Origin: Pseudonocardia petroleophila
GTDB lineage: Bacteria > Actinomycetota > Actinomycetes > Mycobacteriales > Pseudonocardiaceae
Reading direction: 5' to 3'
Assembly (NCBI RefSeq): GCF_014235185.1
Contig: NZ_CP060131.1
Location: forward strand, 5,773,501 to 5,837,500
DNA: 64,000 bases
Shown here: in pieces, positions 52,001 to 60,562 of the stretch
How the letters are laid out: each line of letters begins with the position of its first letter
Position numbering within the stretch: the first letter of the stretch is position 1
Position numbers and translations under genes: made by a program
Notes under the pieces: model-generated
What the model was told of the DNA's origin: nothing
What the model saw: the letters and a program-made list of their open reading frames with translations, nothing else
Databases searched by the model: none

Positions 52001-52691
52001 TCAGCGTGTGGGCGCCGACGAGCATCCACAGCCGGTTGGTTCGCTGCCAGACCCGCGCGAAGACCAGACCCATCACCAGGTTGCCGAAGAACCCGCTCGC
52101 GCCCTGGTAGAGGTGGTAGCAACCGCGCAGGAACGCCGAGGCCAACGCGGCACGGTTGGCCGACCACCCGAGCTGGCGCAGCCGGGTCAACAGGTAGCCG
52201 ACCTCGACGACCTCCTCGGCCCACGCGTTCGCCGCCGACGAAGCGACCAGCAGCGGCAGCTCCCACCAGGTATCGCCCAGCGTCGTCGGCGCGATCGTCG
52301 CACTCAGGCCGGACGCCCGGGCGATCAGGTAGAGCCCGAGACCCGGGACCCCGATCAGAGCGGCGAGCCCCATCGCCCCGCCCAGGTCCCGCCCGGGACG
52401 GCTGGCGTCCAGACCCACCGACCGCAGCGTGAAACCGGCCCGCAGCAGCAGGTAGGCGCCGAGCGCACCCCAGCCGACCAGCTGCAGCACCCGGACCAGC
52501 TGCAGCGCCAGATCGACCAGCTCGACGTCCGCGGCGGGAGCGTTGAGCACCACCTGCTGCTGTGCCAGCGGTGTCGGCGCCAGCAGCGCGTCGACGAGGC
52601 TGAGTGCGCTGCGCAACGCGGACAGGCCGGTGGTGACGGTGAGCACCACGAGCAACTCGACGAGGATCAGCCGCCGGCGCCGCGGGTCCAC
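51942..52691 (-). CDS. CPBP family intramembrane metalloprotease (N-terminus shortened by G-run)
   Basis: 249 residues from GTG at 52691. About seven helices; WAEEVVEVGYLLTRLRQLGW is the EE motif region (the usual following Arg is after GYLLT), and HLYQGASGFFGNLVMGLVFA and GAHTLINVVAFLGY are the His motifs. Upstream, the 17 codons seen in the left repeat copy (start GTG at 109) are out of frame here because the poly-G run has five Gs, not six. The gene may still be made from the inner GTG. Confidence 0.8.
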   Translation of the reverse strand: MDPRRRRLILVELLVVLTVTTGLSALRSALSLVDALLAPTPLAQQQVVLNAPAADVELVDLALQLVRVLQLVGWGALGAYLLLRAGFTLRSVGLDASRPGRDLGGAMGLAALIGVPGLGLYLIARASGLSATIAPTTLGDTWWELPLLVASSAANAWAEEVVEVGYLLTRLRQLGWSANRAALASAFLRGCYHLYQGASGFFGNLVMGLVFARVWQRTNRLWMLVGAHTLINVVAFLGYVLLAGRVGWL

Positions 52692-53450
52692 GACGACGGG
52701 GGTGGTCGACGGAGGGGGAGGATCCAGTCCCGCACGGTGCCCGCCACGGAGCCGACGCTATCGCCGAAGCCACCAGCCGGTGACGGCGCGCTCCGCCCGG
52801 CAAGTGACAAGCCGGCGCGGCTGTGGGCCGCGGTGAGATTCGCCATATCCCATTTGGCCTCTCGACCATCACCTTCATGTACTTCAGGGGGTTATCGGTT
52901 GACACCAGGAGTGAGGAGTTCCATGCGCACGCTCAGCCGGGTTCGCCGTCGGGCTGCGATGATCGGGCTGGTCGTGGCGATGCTGCTGTCGGCAGGTTCC
53001 ATAGCGCTCGCCGGGCCGATACCCGGGCCTCCCGTGCCAGCCCCGCTCGTGCCGGGCACCCCGTGCACCGTGACGGCCAGGGCCTGCGCGGACCTGATCG
53101 GGCTGCAGGCCTGGCTGTTCCAGGACGGCCGGATCCTGCGCGGCCCGGTCCCGATCAGCATCGGCGACGAGTTCGACCCCACACCACCCGGCCGATACGC
53201 CGTGGAATGGAAGGCCAAGGACTGGGTGAGCCGCGAATACGGCACGCCCATGCCCTACTCGGTGTTCTTCGCCCCCGGCGGCATCGCGTTCCACGAAGGC
53301 AGCCTGCAGACCAGCTCCGCAGGATGTATCCGCATGGAACGGGACAACGCGGCGGCGTTCTTCGACCACCTCCAGGTCGGCGACGAGGTCCAGGTGCACA
53401 GCGATGCCCCGGCGGTCGGGTAGCAGCCCTCTCGCATCCGGGGTCGAGGC
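52628..53450. repeat. Direct repeat copy 2 (CPBP 5' end plus L,D-transpeptidase)
   Basis: Matches 1-824 with one base fewer in the G-run. Here the left flank is the rest of the CPBP gene and the right flank is a TPR fragment; the junction at 53450/53451 falls within shared gggtcgaggc. Confidence 0.95.
52923..53423 (+). CDS. L,D-transpeptidase (YkuD domain), copy 2
   Basis: Identical by reading to the gene at 297-797: 166 residues, signal segment, His in IAFHEGS and SSAGCIRM with catalytic Cys. Same ATG and ribosome site. It is divergent from the CPBP gene. Its 3' flank is an unrelated TPR relic, so this copy and its twin sit in different contexts. Confidence 0.85.
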   Translation: MRTLSRVRRRAAMIGLVVAMLLSAGSIALAGPIPGPPVPAPLVPGTPCTVTARACADLIGLQAWLFQDGRILRGPVPISIGDEFDPTPPGRYAVEWKAKDWVSREYGTPMPYSVFFAPGGIAFHEGSLQTSSAGCIRMERDNAAAFFDHLQVGDEVQVHSDAPAVG

Positions 53451-53538
53451 GGGCGTTGGCCAGCTGACCCAAACCGATCAGCGCCTCGGCATTATCGATG
53501 GGGCCGATCTGCAACGAACGGTCCAACGCGCCCTGCAC
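53451..53538 (-). pseudogene. TPR gene fragment
   Basis: MQGALDRSLQIGPIDNAEAL IGLGQLANAR is typical of a helix pair in tetratricopeptide proteins and matches an earlier part of the TPR family than the relic at 5930-6523. It is cut exactly at the 824-base repeat junction. Only about 29 codons remain. Confidence 0.6.
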
Positions 53539-53919
53539 CTAGCCGTAGTACGACGGGTCACCGCGCCCACAGCGGGCCGTCCTCGGGTCTACACCGCAAA
53601 GTCTGCAATGCGGTGTCGATCATCTTGTCAAGAGCGCTTGGCTCGGAGATGGGCACCCCGATCTGCGGTGTCGGTGCCGGGCTGAGCTGGGCAGACTCGC
53701 CCCGGTGATGATCACCAGTAATAGCCCGATCTCTATCATCAGAATTGGCACTCGGGAGCGGGAGCCGGAGTCATCAGTCATCGACGATTACATCTCGCAG
53801 TGTTGGAGCGGGTGTACCACCCCAGCTCAGCCGGGGTTTCAGCAGGATTGTGACCCACGACGGGCCACCTCTCACGAAACGGTCAGCGAACGATACTCGT
53901 GGTACGTAGAAACGTCTGA
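53539..53919. other. Gap, nothing recognised
   Basis: About 380 bases, markedly lower in GC than its neighbours (for example around 53705-53800). No gene, no clear inverted repeat. The low GC suggests foreign or decayed DNA. Confidence 0.45.
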
Positions 53920-54297
53920 TCAAGCGCATTTCGGACATCGCATCCTGGCTCCAGCGAGCCGCCAGCCGTGCGCGGATGCGACCGATATTCCGTGGACCGG
54001 ACCGGTGAAATGCACAGCATACGGGCCCTCGGAGTACCTGATTCCGCATTCGGCGCACCGCACCGTCCAGCACACGCGTGCCGCTGCTTGCGAGGGCTCA
54101 TCCGAGGCATCGTGTACCTCCCGGCCGTCGTCAGTGCTCTGCACGTCGCAGGGCACCTGCTCGGCGATGATGCCGACCGGCGGCTCGGGGCGCTGCGACT
54201 CACGACGCGGTGCAGCGGCGAAGACGGCCGCGGCGATGACTCCGACAATCGCCAGCGGTATCCCGCCGAACACCAGCACCGCCTCCAGGGTGCTCAT
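53920..54297 (-). CDS. Membrane-anchored zinc-ribbon-like protein (copy B)
   Basis: 125 residues, same length as 6576-6953. Anchor helix (TLEAVLVFGGIPLAIVGVIA), linker, then VRCAECGIRYSEG, AVHFTGPVHGISV and final MRCPKCA. Most differences from copy A are in the linker (residues 45-75). All four Cys are kept, which suggests selection on both copies. Function unknown. Confidence 0.7.
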   Translation of the reverse strand: MSTLEAVLVFGGIPLAIVGVIAAAVFAAAPRRESQRPEPPVGIIAEQVPCDVQSTDDGREVHDASDEPSQAAARVCWTVRCAECGIRYSEGPYAVHFTGPVHGISVASAHGWRLAGARMRCPKCA

Positions 54298-54482
54298 CGT
54301 CGGGCCCTGCGGACGCAGGAGGCCACGTCGGGGCCTGCTGAACGGTGCAAGTGCACGGCAACTCCGAGTACGGCTACCTGGGCATGGCTGGCGGACGTCG
54401 AGGCGAACTGCGTCGAGCGCGGGACACGTGGGGACCTGCAGCGGCCTGCGGTTCGATCCCCCGGGCGGCACGCGCGGTCGCA

Positions 54483-55007
54483 TCAGGCGACGGTCAGCCT
54501 CGACGGAGGTCCGCGGCGACGGAATTGGCCAGCGCCGGGTCCGGATACGGCTGCTGCGAGAACGTCAATGAGCGGCGGCGTCAGTCGCCCGGGGACCGGG
54601 AGCGGGCGCCGCGGTAGCCGAAGCGCCCGCCACAACGCACCGGCCTGCAGATACAGGGTTTCCGCCCCGGCGACAGCGGCGATGACGAGAACGGCCAACA
54701 CCATCTGCAGCGGGAGAATCGCAGGGTCGCCGGAATGCTCGGTCCCGTAAGGGAGAACGGCCATCACGGCATGCACGACGGGCTCACTGACCAGCATTCC
54801 GCTGGCTGCGGCGAAGTAGCCTCGATGTCGGCCTGGCTGCGCCAGGCGCATCAGCCCCAACGCGATTGCGGCTACACCGAAAGTTGCTGTGTGCAGCGGG
54901 TGACTCCCGGCCACAACACCAGCGGTCACCGCAACCAGCACGGTTGTTACCGCCGCGAACGCCGCGGTACGCGTGCCGAGAGTCGCGATGTCACGGCCCT
55001 GCCTCAT
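54483..55007 (-). CDS. Small integral membrane protein (paralogue 2)
   Basis: 174 residues, equal in length to 7132-7656 and nearly the same along its length (SHPLHTATFG, AQPGRHRGYFAAA, VLPYGTEHSGD, FRRRGPPSRLTVA). ATG at 55007 follows GGAGGCGGCGCG. The CTAC-N8-GTAG site is 135 bases upstream. It is followed by the zinc-ribbon gene as in copy A. Confidence 0.7.
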   Translation of the reverse strand: MRQGRDIATLGTRTAAFAAVTTVLVAVTAGVVAGSHPLHTATFGVAAIALGLMRLAQPGRHRGYFAAASGMLVSEPVVHAVMAVLPYGTEHSGDPAILPLQMVLAVLVIAAVAGAETLYLQAGALWRALRLPRRPLPVPGRLTPPLIDVLAAAVSGPGAGQFRRRGPPSRLTVA

Positions 55008-55328
55008 CGCGCCGCCTCCTCGCACCCGGTATCCGGACCCAGACCCAGACCCAGCCGTCAGGTCGATGCCCACAAATGGGCCGTGACGCACCGGGCGAGT
55101 CGGCGACCTGCGCCCAACGGTCCGGGTCGGCCGCCTCGTTTCTACACAGCATAGTAGGTGCACGGTCGGCCGGACCACGGGTCCACGACGATGAGGCGGA
55201 CCGCCTCTTCTACCGAGAACCCGCGCCCGACGTGATCAACGCCGCCTCGTCGGCGTGTCGCTGACAGCCGCCCAGCCGTGCTACTGGGAAGGGCAATTGT
55301 CCATTCAATCCTGAGGTGCACTACACGG
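55008..55328. other. Upstream region of paralogue 2
   Basis: About 320 bases holding the CTAC-N8-GTAG site; otherwise no gene recognised. It separates two leftward genes (CDF pump and membrane protein). Confidence 0.5.
55142..55157. promoter_or_regulatory. CTAC-N8-GTAG operator-like site
   Basis: CTACACAGCATAGTAG, identical to 7765-7780, including the following GTGCACG. Confidence 0.6.
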
Positions 55329-56231
55329 TCAGACTGGTGTGTCGTGCTCCTCGTGGTGTGCCGGCTCGCACTGAATGGTCGTGTGTGTGATTCCGTAGTC
55401 GTCGGCCAGGAGCGCAAGCACGCGGTCGAGCACGTCGTGGTAGTCGGCGCCGTCGGCCACGACGACGTGTCCCGTGGCGTTCTCGATGCCGGAGGTCAAG
55501 GTCCAGACGTGCAGATCGTGCACGTCGAGCACGTCGGGCAGCTCGATGAGGCGGCGCCGGATCTCCTCGACATCCATGCCGGGTGGAGCCACCTGCATGA
55601 GGATGCGTAGTGCCTGCGCGGTGAGCTTCCAGGTCCGCGGAAGGATGAACAGCCCGATCGCGGCACCGACGATCGGGTCGGCGTAAGGCCAGCCGGTCGT
55701 GTAGATCACGATCGCGGCCACAATCACGCCGACCGACCCCAGCATGTCGGCTAGCACCTCCAGGTAGGCGCCGCGCAGGTTGATGCTCTCCTTCGACCCC
55801 GCGGTGAGCAGCCGGAAGCTGATCAGGTTGACGACCAGGCCGAGGACGGCGACGACCAGCAGAGGGAGACCGGGCACCTCCGGTGGGTCGGAGAGCCGCT
55901 GGACCGCCTCGTACAGCACGTATCCGGCGACGCCGAACAGCAGCAGCCCGTTCGCGAGCGCGGCGAGTACCTCCAACCGGTAGGTCCCGTAGGTGCGCTG
56001 CGACGTCGCAGGGCGCGACGCGAGGGTGATCGCGGCCAGGGCCATACCCAGGCCGAGGACGTCGGTGCCCATGTGCGCGGCGTCGGAGAGCAGCGCGAGG
56101 GAGCCGAACACGAGACCGGCAATAAGCTCCACGACCATGTATCCGGCGGTCAGCCCGAACGCGATGAACAGCGGCCGCCGATGCCGGCCGCCCGCGGTCG
56201 CGGCACTCGCGTGTCCGTGCCCTTGGCCCAT
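55329..56231 (-). CDS. Cation diffusion facilitator (CzcD/ZitB-like)
   Basis: 300 residues: His-rich start (MGQGHGHAS), six helices and a cytoplasmic domain. Helix 2 has ALLSDAAHMGTDVLGL (HxxxD site A). Helix 5 has GAYLEVLADMLGSVGV, where the usual HxxxD is ExxxD; this could shift metal preference. C-terminal HDLHVWTLTSG and the final HHEEHD are typical. It exports Zn, Cd or Co by proton exchange. ATG at 56231 follows AGGAG. A large inverted repeat lies just upstream. Confidence 0.9.
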   Translation of the reverse strand: MGQGHGHASAATAGGRHRRPLFIAFGLTAGYMVVELIAGLVFGSLALLSDAAHMGTDVLGLGMALAAITLASRPATSQRTYGTYRLEVLAALANGLLLFGVAGYVLYEAVQRLSDPPEVPGLPLLVVAVLGLVVNLISFRLLTAGSKESINLRGAYLEVLADMLGSVGVIVAAIVIYTTGWPYADPIVGAAIGLFILPRTWKLTAQALRILMQVAPPGMDVEEIRRRLIELPDVLDVHDLHVWTLTSGIENATGHVVVADGADYHDVLDRVLALLADDYGITHTTIQCEPAHHEEHDTPV

Positions 56232-56246
56232 CTCGAGCTCCTCACA

Positions 56247-56282
56247 TCTGCGACGCATGCACATTCGTGCATGAGTCGCAGA
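56247..56282. promoter_or_regulatory. 36-bp inverted repeat upstream of the CDF gene
   Basis: Two 16-base arms (56247-56262 and 56267-56282) around ATTC; 15 of 16 pairs match, with core CATGCAC/GTGCATG. It lies 16 bases from the CDF start, so it is likely a metal-sensor operator covering the promoter; the regulator gene is not next to it. Confidence 0.6.
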
Positions 56283-56324
56283 GTAGCAGCATCACCGGAA
56301 TCCGAACCAGGATCGCGCGCGAGC

Positions 56325-56570
56325 CTATGCGGTCGCGGGCACGTCGCTGTGCATCTGCACCTTGTCGCCGACCTGCAGATAGTCGAAGAAGGCCACGGCC
56401 TCCTGATGGGGCAACCGCACGCAGCCCGCCGACTTGGTTTGCAGGTTGCCTTCGTGAAAGGCGATGCCGCCGGGGGCGAAGAACACCGCGAACGGCATCG
56501 GCGCGGCGGACTCGCCGCCGAGGGCGCGGTTCTTCCACTCCTCGCGGAACCGGCCGGGCGGAGTCCGGCG
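56325..56570 (-). pseudogene. L,D-transpeptidase fragment (third copy)
   Basis: FREEWKNRALGGESAAPMPF, AVFFAPGGIAFHEGNLQ and TKSAGCVRLPHQEAVAFFDY run to a stop at 56325, keeping the His and Cys of the YkuD site. The N-terminal half is absent and the upstream DNA is in another frame. It is related to, but clearly diverged from, the two intact copies. Confidence 0.75.
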
Positions 56571-57463
56571 GCGGGGTGCTGGCAGAGGCGCGCAGGACAG
56601 CCGCGGTGGCCCATCGGGCGGTCCGTCTCGGGTCCATCCCTGCTCCTTCCCGTTTACTCGGGTCGGTGGTCGCCGGTGGCGTCAACCACAGGTCGAACGG
56701 CGGCGCTTGCGGCTGGTACGACGGCCCGCAGGCAGAGGAGACGAAGGGAGCGGGCATGCCTCGAGCCCTTAGCGCATCGCGATCCGGCCGCGCGACGTCG
56801 GCGTCAGCACGGCGACCGGGATGATGCGCCCCGCGGAGCGGAGTGCGTCGCGGCCGGGATCGCGACCATCCAGGGCATCGAGGAACGGATCGACCAGGTT
56901 CTCGGGCGCAGCGGGCACGCCGAGTTGCGTCGGCTGTTGGCAGAACTCCTGGCGTGGGGTGACCGTGAACGGAATGCTCGCGATCACCAGCGCGTCCCAG
57001 GAGCCAACCGCGCCTCTCCTGTCCGGCAGCGGGCTGGCCGCCACCAAGCACCGGACACCGCGGGACCGAACCACTGACTCTGATCCCACGGGCCAGGTGG
57101 GCGGCGATCAACAACGCCACGCCACCACCGACGTCGCAGCGCACACCGCGGAGCACCGGTATCGATCACCGCGACCGGGGAATCCATCCGCGGTGAGCGC
57201 TATCGGGAAACGACCGTCTGTCGACGATCTTGACCCCGCTCCGAGGGGCCGCAGGTCACAGGTGTCGGCAACACGCGTCGCGAATCAACGACGGGCAAAC
57301 CTGGTCAAGCAATCGCCGCGCTCGTCCGCGCCGGCGTCAACCCGGGCCACGACCCATGCTCTTTCAGCTACGCTGTGACGCTCGTTGAGTTCCCCCTTCT
57401 CCCGCTGAGCACAGGCGAGGTCCAGCCTTCCCCACCACTAACGCCGCCGCCTACGTCGATGCG
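56571..57463. other. Long gap with possible relics
   Basis: About 890 bases with no intact gene. VAAGIATIQGIEERIDQVLG then ELRRLLAELLAWG (about 56845-56960, plus) resembles the C-terminal helices of a MarR-type regulator but has no HTH part. The rest is unrecognised. Confidence 0.4.
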
Positions 57464-58639
57464 GTGACCGACGTGTGGTCGCCGGCCTCGGCGGTAACCA
57501 CCGCCGAAGCGGTTCGCAGCGGCCAGCTGAGCGCCTCCGACTCCGGTGCTGCGGCCCTGCGGCGTCTTGAGGCGACCGATGGTTGGGTTCGGGCCTTCGT
57601 CGACATCGACCCCGCCGGGTCGCTCGCCGTGGCCGCCGCCATGGACCGGCAGCGAGGCAGCGGTTCGGGTCGGCTCGCGGGTGTCCCGATCGCGGTGAAG
57701 GGACGCGCCGGCCCTGGATCTGATCAGGTGCGGCGGCTCGTCGCCGAGGGCGCGGTCGTCCTCGGCGCCACGTCCACCCCCCGCGGTACGACCCATCAGA
57801 CCTGGGGCCACACCGACCGGGGCCCGACCCGGAACCCGTGGCGGCCCGATCTGTCCCCGGGTGGCTCGTCGGCCGGGTCCGCGGCCGCCGTCGCCGCCGG
57901 TGTGGTGGCGCTGGCCACCGGAACCGACGGGGCCGGGTCGTCCCGGATCCCGGCGGCCTGGTGCGGGATCTTCGGCTACAAGCCGACCACCGCCCTCGCT
58001 GTCCCGACCGGACCCGCCGTGCCCGCCGTCCCGGCCCCGCTCGCTCGCGACCCGCGCGACCTGCGGCTGTGGGCCGACGTCGTGCTCGGCGACCTCCCAC
58101 CCGTGGGTGAGGCCGGGACCGCGGTCTGGGCACCCGATCTGGGCTATGCCGCGCACGAACTCGACCCCGAGGTCGTCGCGGTCGCCCACGCCGCCGCGCA
58201 GCGGCTGGCCGACCGCGTGGGGCTGCGCTGGACCAACCCCACCGTCGAGCTGCTCGACCCCGCCATCGCCTGGACCGCGCTGCGCGACCCGGCGGCCACC
58301 GTCGCCGACCGGCGCGCTGCCGCCGCCGTCCGCGCCCACAACGACGACCGGCTCGCTGAGCTGTTCACCCGCGCCGATCTGCTGCTCACCCCGACCACCC
58401 CGGCTGGCCCGCACGGCCATGCGGGACCCGGGCCGCGGATGAGCGTCGCCCTGACCTGGGTGTTCAACCTGTCCGGGCACCCGGCACTCAGCATCCCCGC
58501 CGGCACCACCGCCGACGGTGTCCCGGTCGGGCTGCAGGTCGTCGCCCGCCCGGGCGCCGACCGCGCCCTGCTCGACCTGGCCGCCGCCTGCCCGGCGGCG
58601 GCCCCGGCACCCAGCCGACCGGCCCGGAGGTACCCGTGA
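57464..58639 (+). CDS. Amidase signature family hydrolase
   Basis: 391 residues. The Ser-cisSer-Lys triad is in place: Lys in GVPIAVKG, cis-Ser in LSPGGSSAGSAAAVAAG, and catalytic Ser in TGTDGAGSSRIPAAWCG; IFGYKPTT follows. It hydrolyses amides; the substrate is not clear. The usual stretch between the Lys and the first Ser is short, as in small amidases. GTG at 57464 has no strong ribosome site. GTGA overlap with the next gene suggests an operon with the following two. Confidence 0.8.
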   Translation: MTDVWSPASAVTTAEAVRSGQLSASDSGAAALRRLEATDGWVRAFVDIDPAGSLAVAAAMDRQRGSGSGRLAGVPIAVKGRAGPGSDQVRRLVAEGAVVLGATSTPRGTTHQTWGHTDRGPTRNPWRPDLSPGGSSAGSAAAVAAGVVALATGTDGAGSSRIPAAWCGIFGYKPTTALAVPTGPAVPAVPAPLARDPRDLRLWADVVLGDLPPVGEAGTAVWAPDLGYAAHELDPEVVAVAHAAAQRLADRVGLRWTNPTVELLDPAIAWTALRDPAATVADRRAAAAVRAHNDDRLAELFTRADLLLTPTTPAGPHGHAGPGPRMSVALTWVFNLSGHPALSIPAGTTADGVPVGLQVVARPGADRALLDLAAACPAAAPAPSRPARRYP

Positions 58640-59163
58640 CCGACCGACCCGTCCTCGCCCCGCCCGCCGGGCACGAGATGCCCGACGGCGCGCTGACCGT
58701 CATGGCCAGCGCGCTGCTGCCCTGGACGCACCGCCGCGGCGGCCCGGCCCACTGCCTGGCCCGCGTCCGGCTCTTTGCACCCGACCCGCACCACCCGCCG
58801 CGGCGCGCCGTCGTCGTGCTCAGCGAGCTGCGCAACAACCCCCGCGGGCACGGCATCACCGCCGACGTCCCGGGGGCCGCCGCCGCCGCCCGGGCGACCC
58901 TGCTGCCCGAAGCGCTCGCACCCGACGCCGTCACCTGGCTCGCCCACCACGGCCCGTTCTCCACTTACGACCCGTCCGGGCCGGAGACCTTCACCGAGCT
59001 GCGGCCCCGCTGGGACGGCACTCGCTACACCGACGACGTGCATGATTACCGCCTCCTCCTACCGGACGAGGCCGCGGCTCTGGTGCGCGCGCTCGCCCTC
59101 CAGCCGGTCGACCACGAGCTGCGTGCCTGGCCCGCTCCGGCGCCCCGCGTCGCGACCGAATGA
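58636..59163 (+). CDS. Hypothetical protein in amidase operon
   Basis: 175 residues, family not recognised. Conserved-looking parts are AVVVLSELRNNPRGHGITAD and VTWLAHHGPFSTYDPSGPET FTEL; no signal or membrane segment, so cytoplasmic. GTG at 58636 overlaps the amidase stop, and its own stop overlaps the folD-like ATG (ATGA). Tight coupling suggests a shared pathway. Confidence 0.65.
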   Translation: MTDRPVLAPPAGHEMPDGALTVMASALLPWTHRRGGPAHCLARVRLFAPDPHHPPRRAVVVLSELRNNPRGHGITADVPGAAAAARATLLPEALAPDAVTWLAHHGPFSTYDPSGPETFTELRPRWDGTRYTDDVHDYRLLLPDEAAALVRALALQPVDHELRAWPAPAPRVATE

Positions 59164-60235
59164 CCGAACCGCACCACCCACTGCACATCCCCGGCCGGGT
59201 GATCCTGCGCGAGGTCGTCGCGGCCTACCAGCCGTACCGGGACCGCATCGCCGAGCGTGACACCCGCGTGCTGATTTTGCGGTTCACCCCAGGCCCCGCC
59301 GCGGACGACGAGTGGGCCGCCCGGATGCAGGCCTCGGCGGTCTCGGCCCAGCAGAAGGTGCGGACGTTCACCGCGATCGGCGCCCAGGTCGACAGCCTCG
59401 CCCTGCCCGACACCGTGAACGCCGGTGAGCTCGTCGACCGCATCCAGGCCGCCAACGACGACTCGAAGGTCGCCGCCGTCATCGTCCAGGCCCACCACCG
59501 GCGCGGCTGCGCGAGGTCGTCGACCTCATCGACCCGACCAAGGACATCGACGCCCTGGGTGTCGACTCCCCCCGCCCAGCCTGCGCCACCGCCGACGGCA
59601 TCGTCCGCGTCGCCGACCCGTTCCTCTCCCCCGACACGACGATCGCGGTCGTCGGGGCCCGCGGCTTTGTCGGCGGCGGCGTCGACCGGCTGCTGCGGGA
59701 GCGAGGCCACGACCCTCTCGCGCTCGACCTCGGCGACGACCTCCGTCAACTGCGCGACGTCGACGTCGTCCTGTCCGCCACCGGCCGGCCGCACCTGCTC
59801 ACCGCCGAGTACCTGCGCGACCACCACCTCCTCGTCGTCGACTCCGGGTTCGTCCCGCATCCCGACGGGCCCCGCGGCGACGTCGCCCCCGACGCCGCCC
59901 GCACCCCGGCCGCGATCACCCCGGTCCCCGGTGGGATCGGGCCGGTGGAGATGGCGGTCCTGGCCGAACGCCTCACCCTCACCGTCGCGCCCGACCTCGC
60001 CAGCTGGCGCTACCTCGGAACCGACGCCAGCAGCGAGCGGACCACCACCGCCCACCAGGACGTCGCCGCCCAGCGCGACCCCGCCACGCCCCGCGACCTG
60101 TCCCCGGCGCCCGAGCACCGATACCGATCGGGGCACCACCCTCGACCGGTCCGCACCCGGCACCGGCCCTGCGAGTCACACCCGCACCCGTGGCGGTGCG
60201 GACGACCCGCCCACAACCGGGCGCTCCCTGCCTGA
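59160..60235 (+). pseudogene. FolD-like methylenetetrahydrofolate dehydrogenase/cyclohydrolase, frameshifted
   Basis: Frame 1 (59160-59500) gives AAYQPYRDRIAERDTRVLIL and VSAQQKVRTFTAIGAQVDSL (the Lys/Tyr region of FolD is altered), then PPPARLREVVDLIDPTKDID continues in another frame to DGIVRVADP, VVGARGFVGGGVDRLL (NADP loop), DVDVVLSATGRPHLL and PVPGGIGPVEMAVLAERLTL. One base is out of place near 59490-59500. Length would be about 330 residues, longer than FolD. A one-carbon role next to an amidase hints at formyl-group use, as inference. Confidence 0.7.
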
Positions 60236-60562
60236 GCGTCGCGCGACTGGCGACGCCGACGCGACACCGAACATGCGACGAGGCGACCCTCGACCGGACC
60301 CGCCGGAACGGCGCCGCACCCGATCAGCCCGGGGCCGGTACCGACACCCCCGGCAGCCGCCGCAGCCCGAGCTCCTGACGCGGCACCTCACCGCCCTCGA
60401 ATCGCAGTCACGTCCCGCCGATTCAACACTCATTTCCGTCGCGCGGCGCGGTCGAATTACAAGAATGGCTCCTCATCGCGACCGGCCGCCAGCCGAAAAG
60501 CCCGGGTGACGAATCTGCCAGCAACCCTGGACCGGCACCGGAAACTGACATAGAATTGCGAC
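60236..60562. other. Gap with a possible leaderless promoter
   Basis: About 330 bases, no gene. TAGAAT at 60551-60556 is placed seven bases before the DUF5131 ATG, fitting a -10 for a leaderless transcript; no clear -35. Confidence 0.4.

Larger units (their letters stand above)
53919..55165. repeat. Diverged duplication, copy B
   Basis: Counterpart of 6576-7788: zinc-ribbon gene, membrane gene and CTAC-N8-GTAG site in the same order and strand. The spacer between genes (54298-54482) has small indels compared with copy A. Confidence 0.85.
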
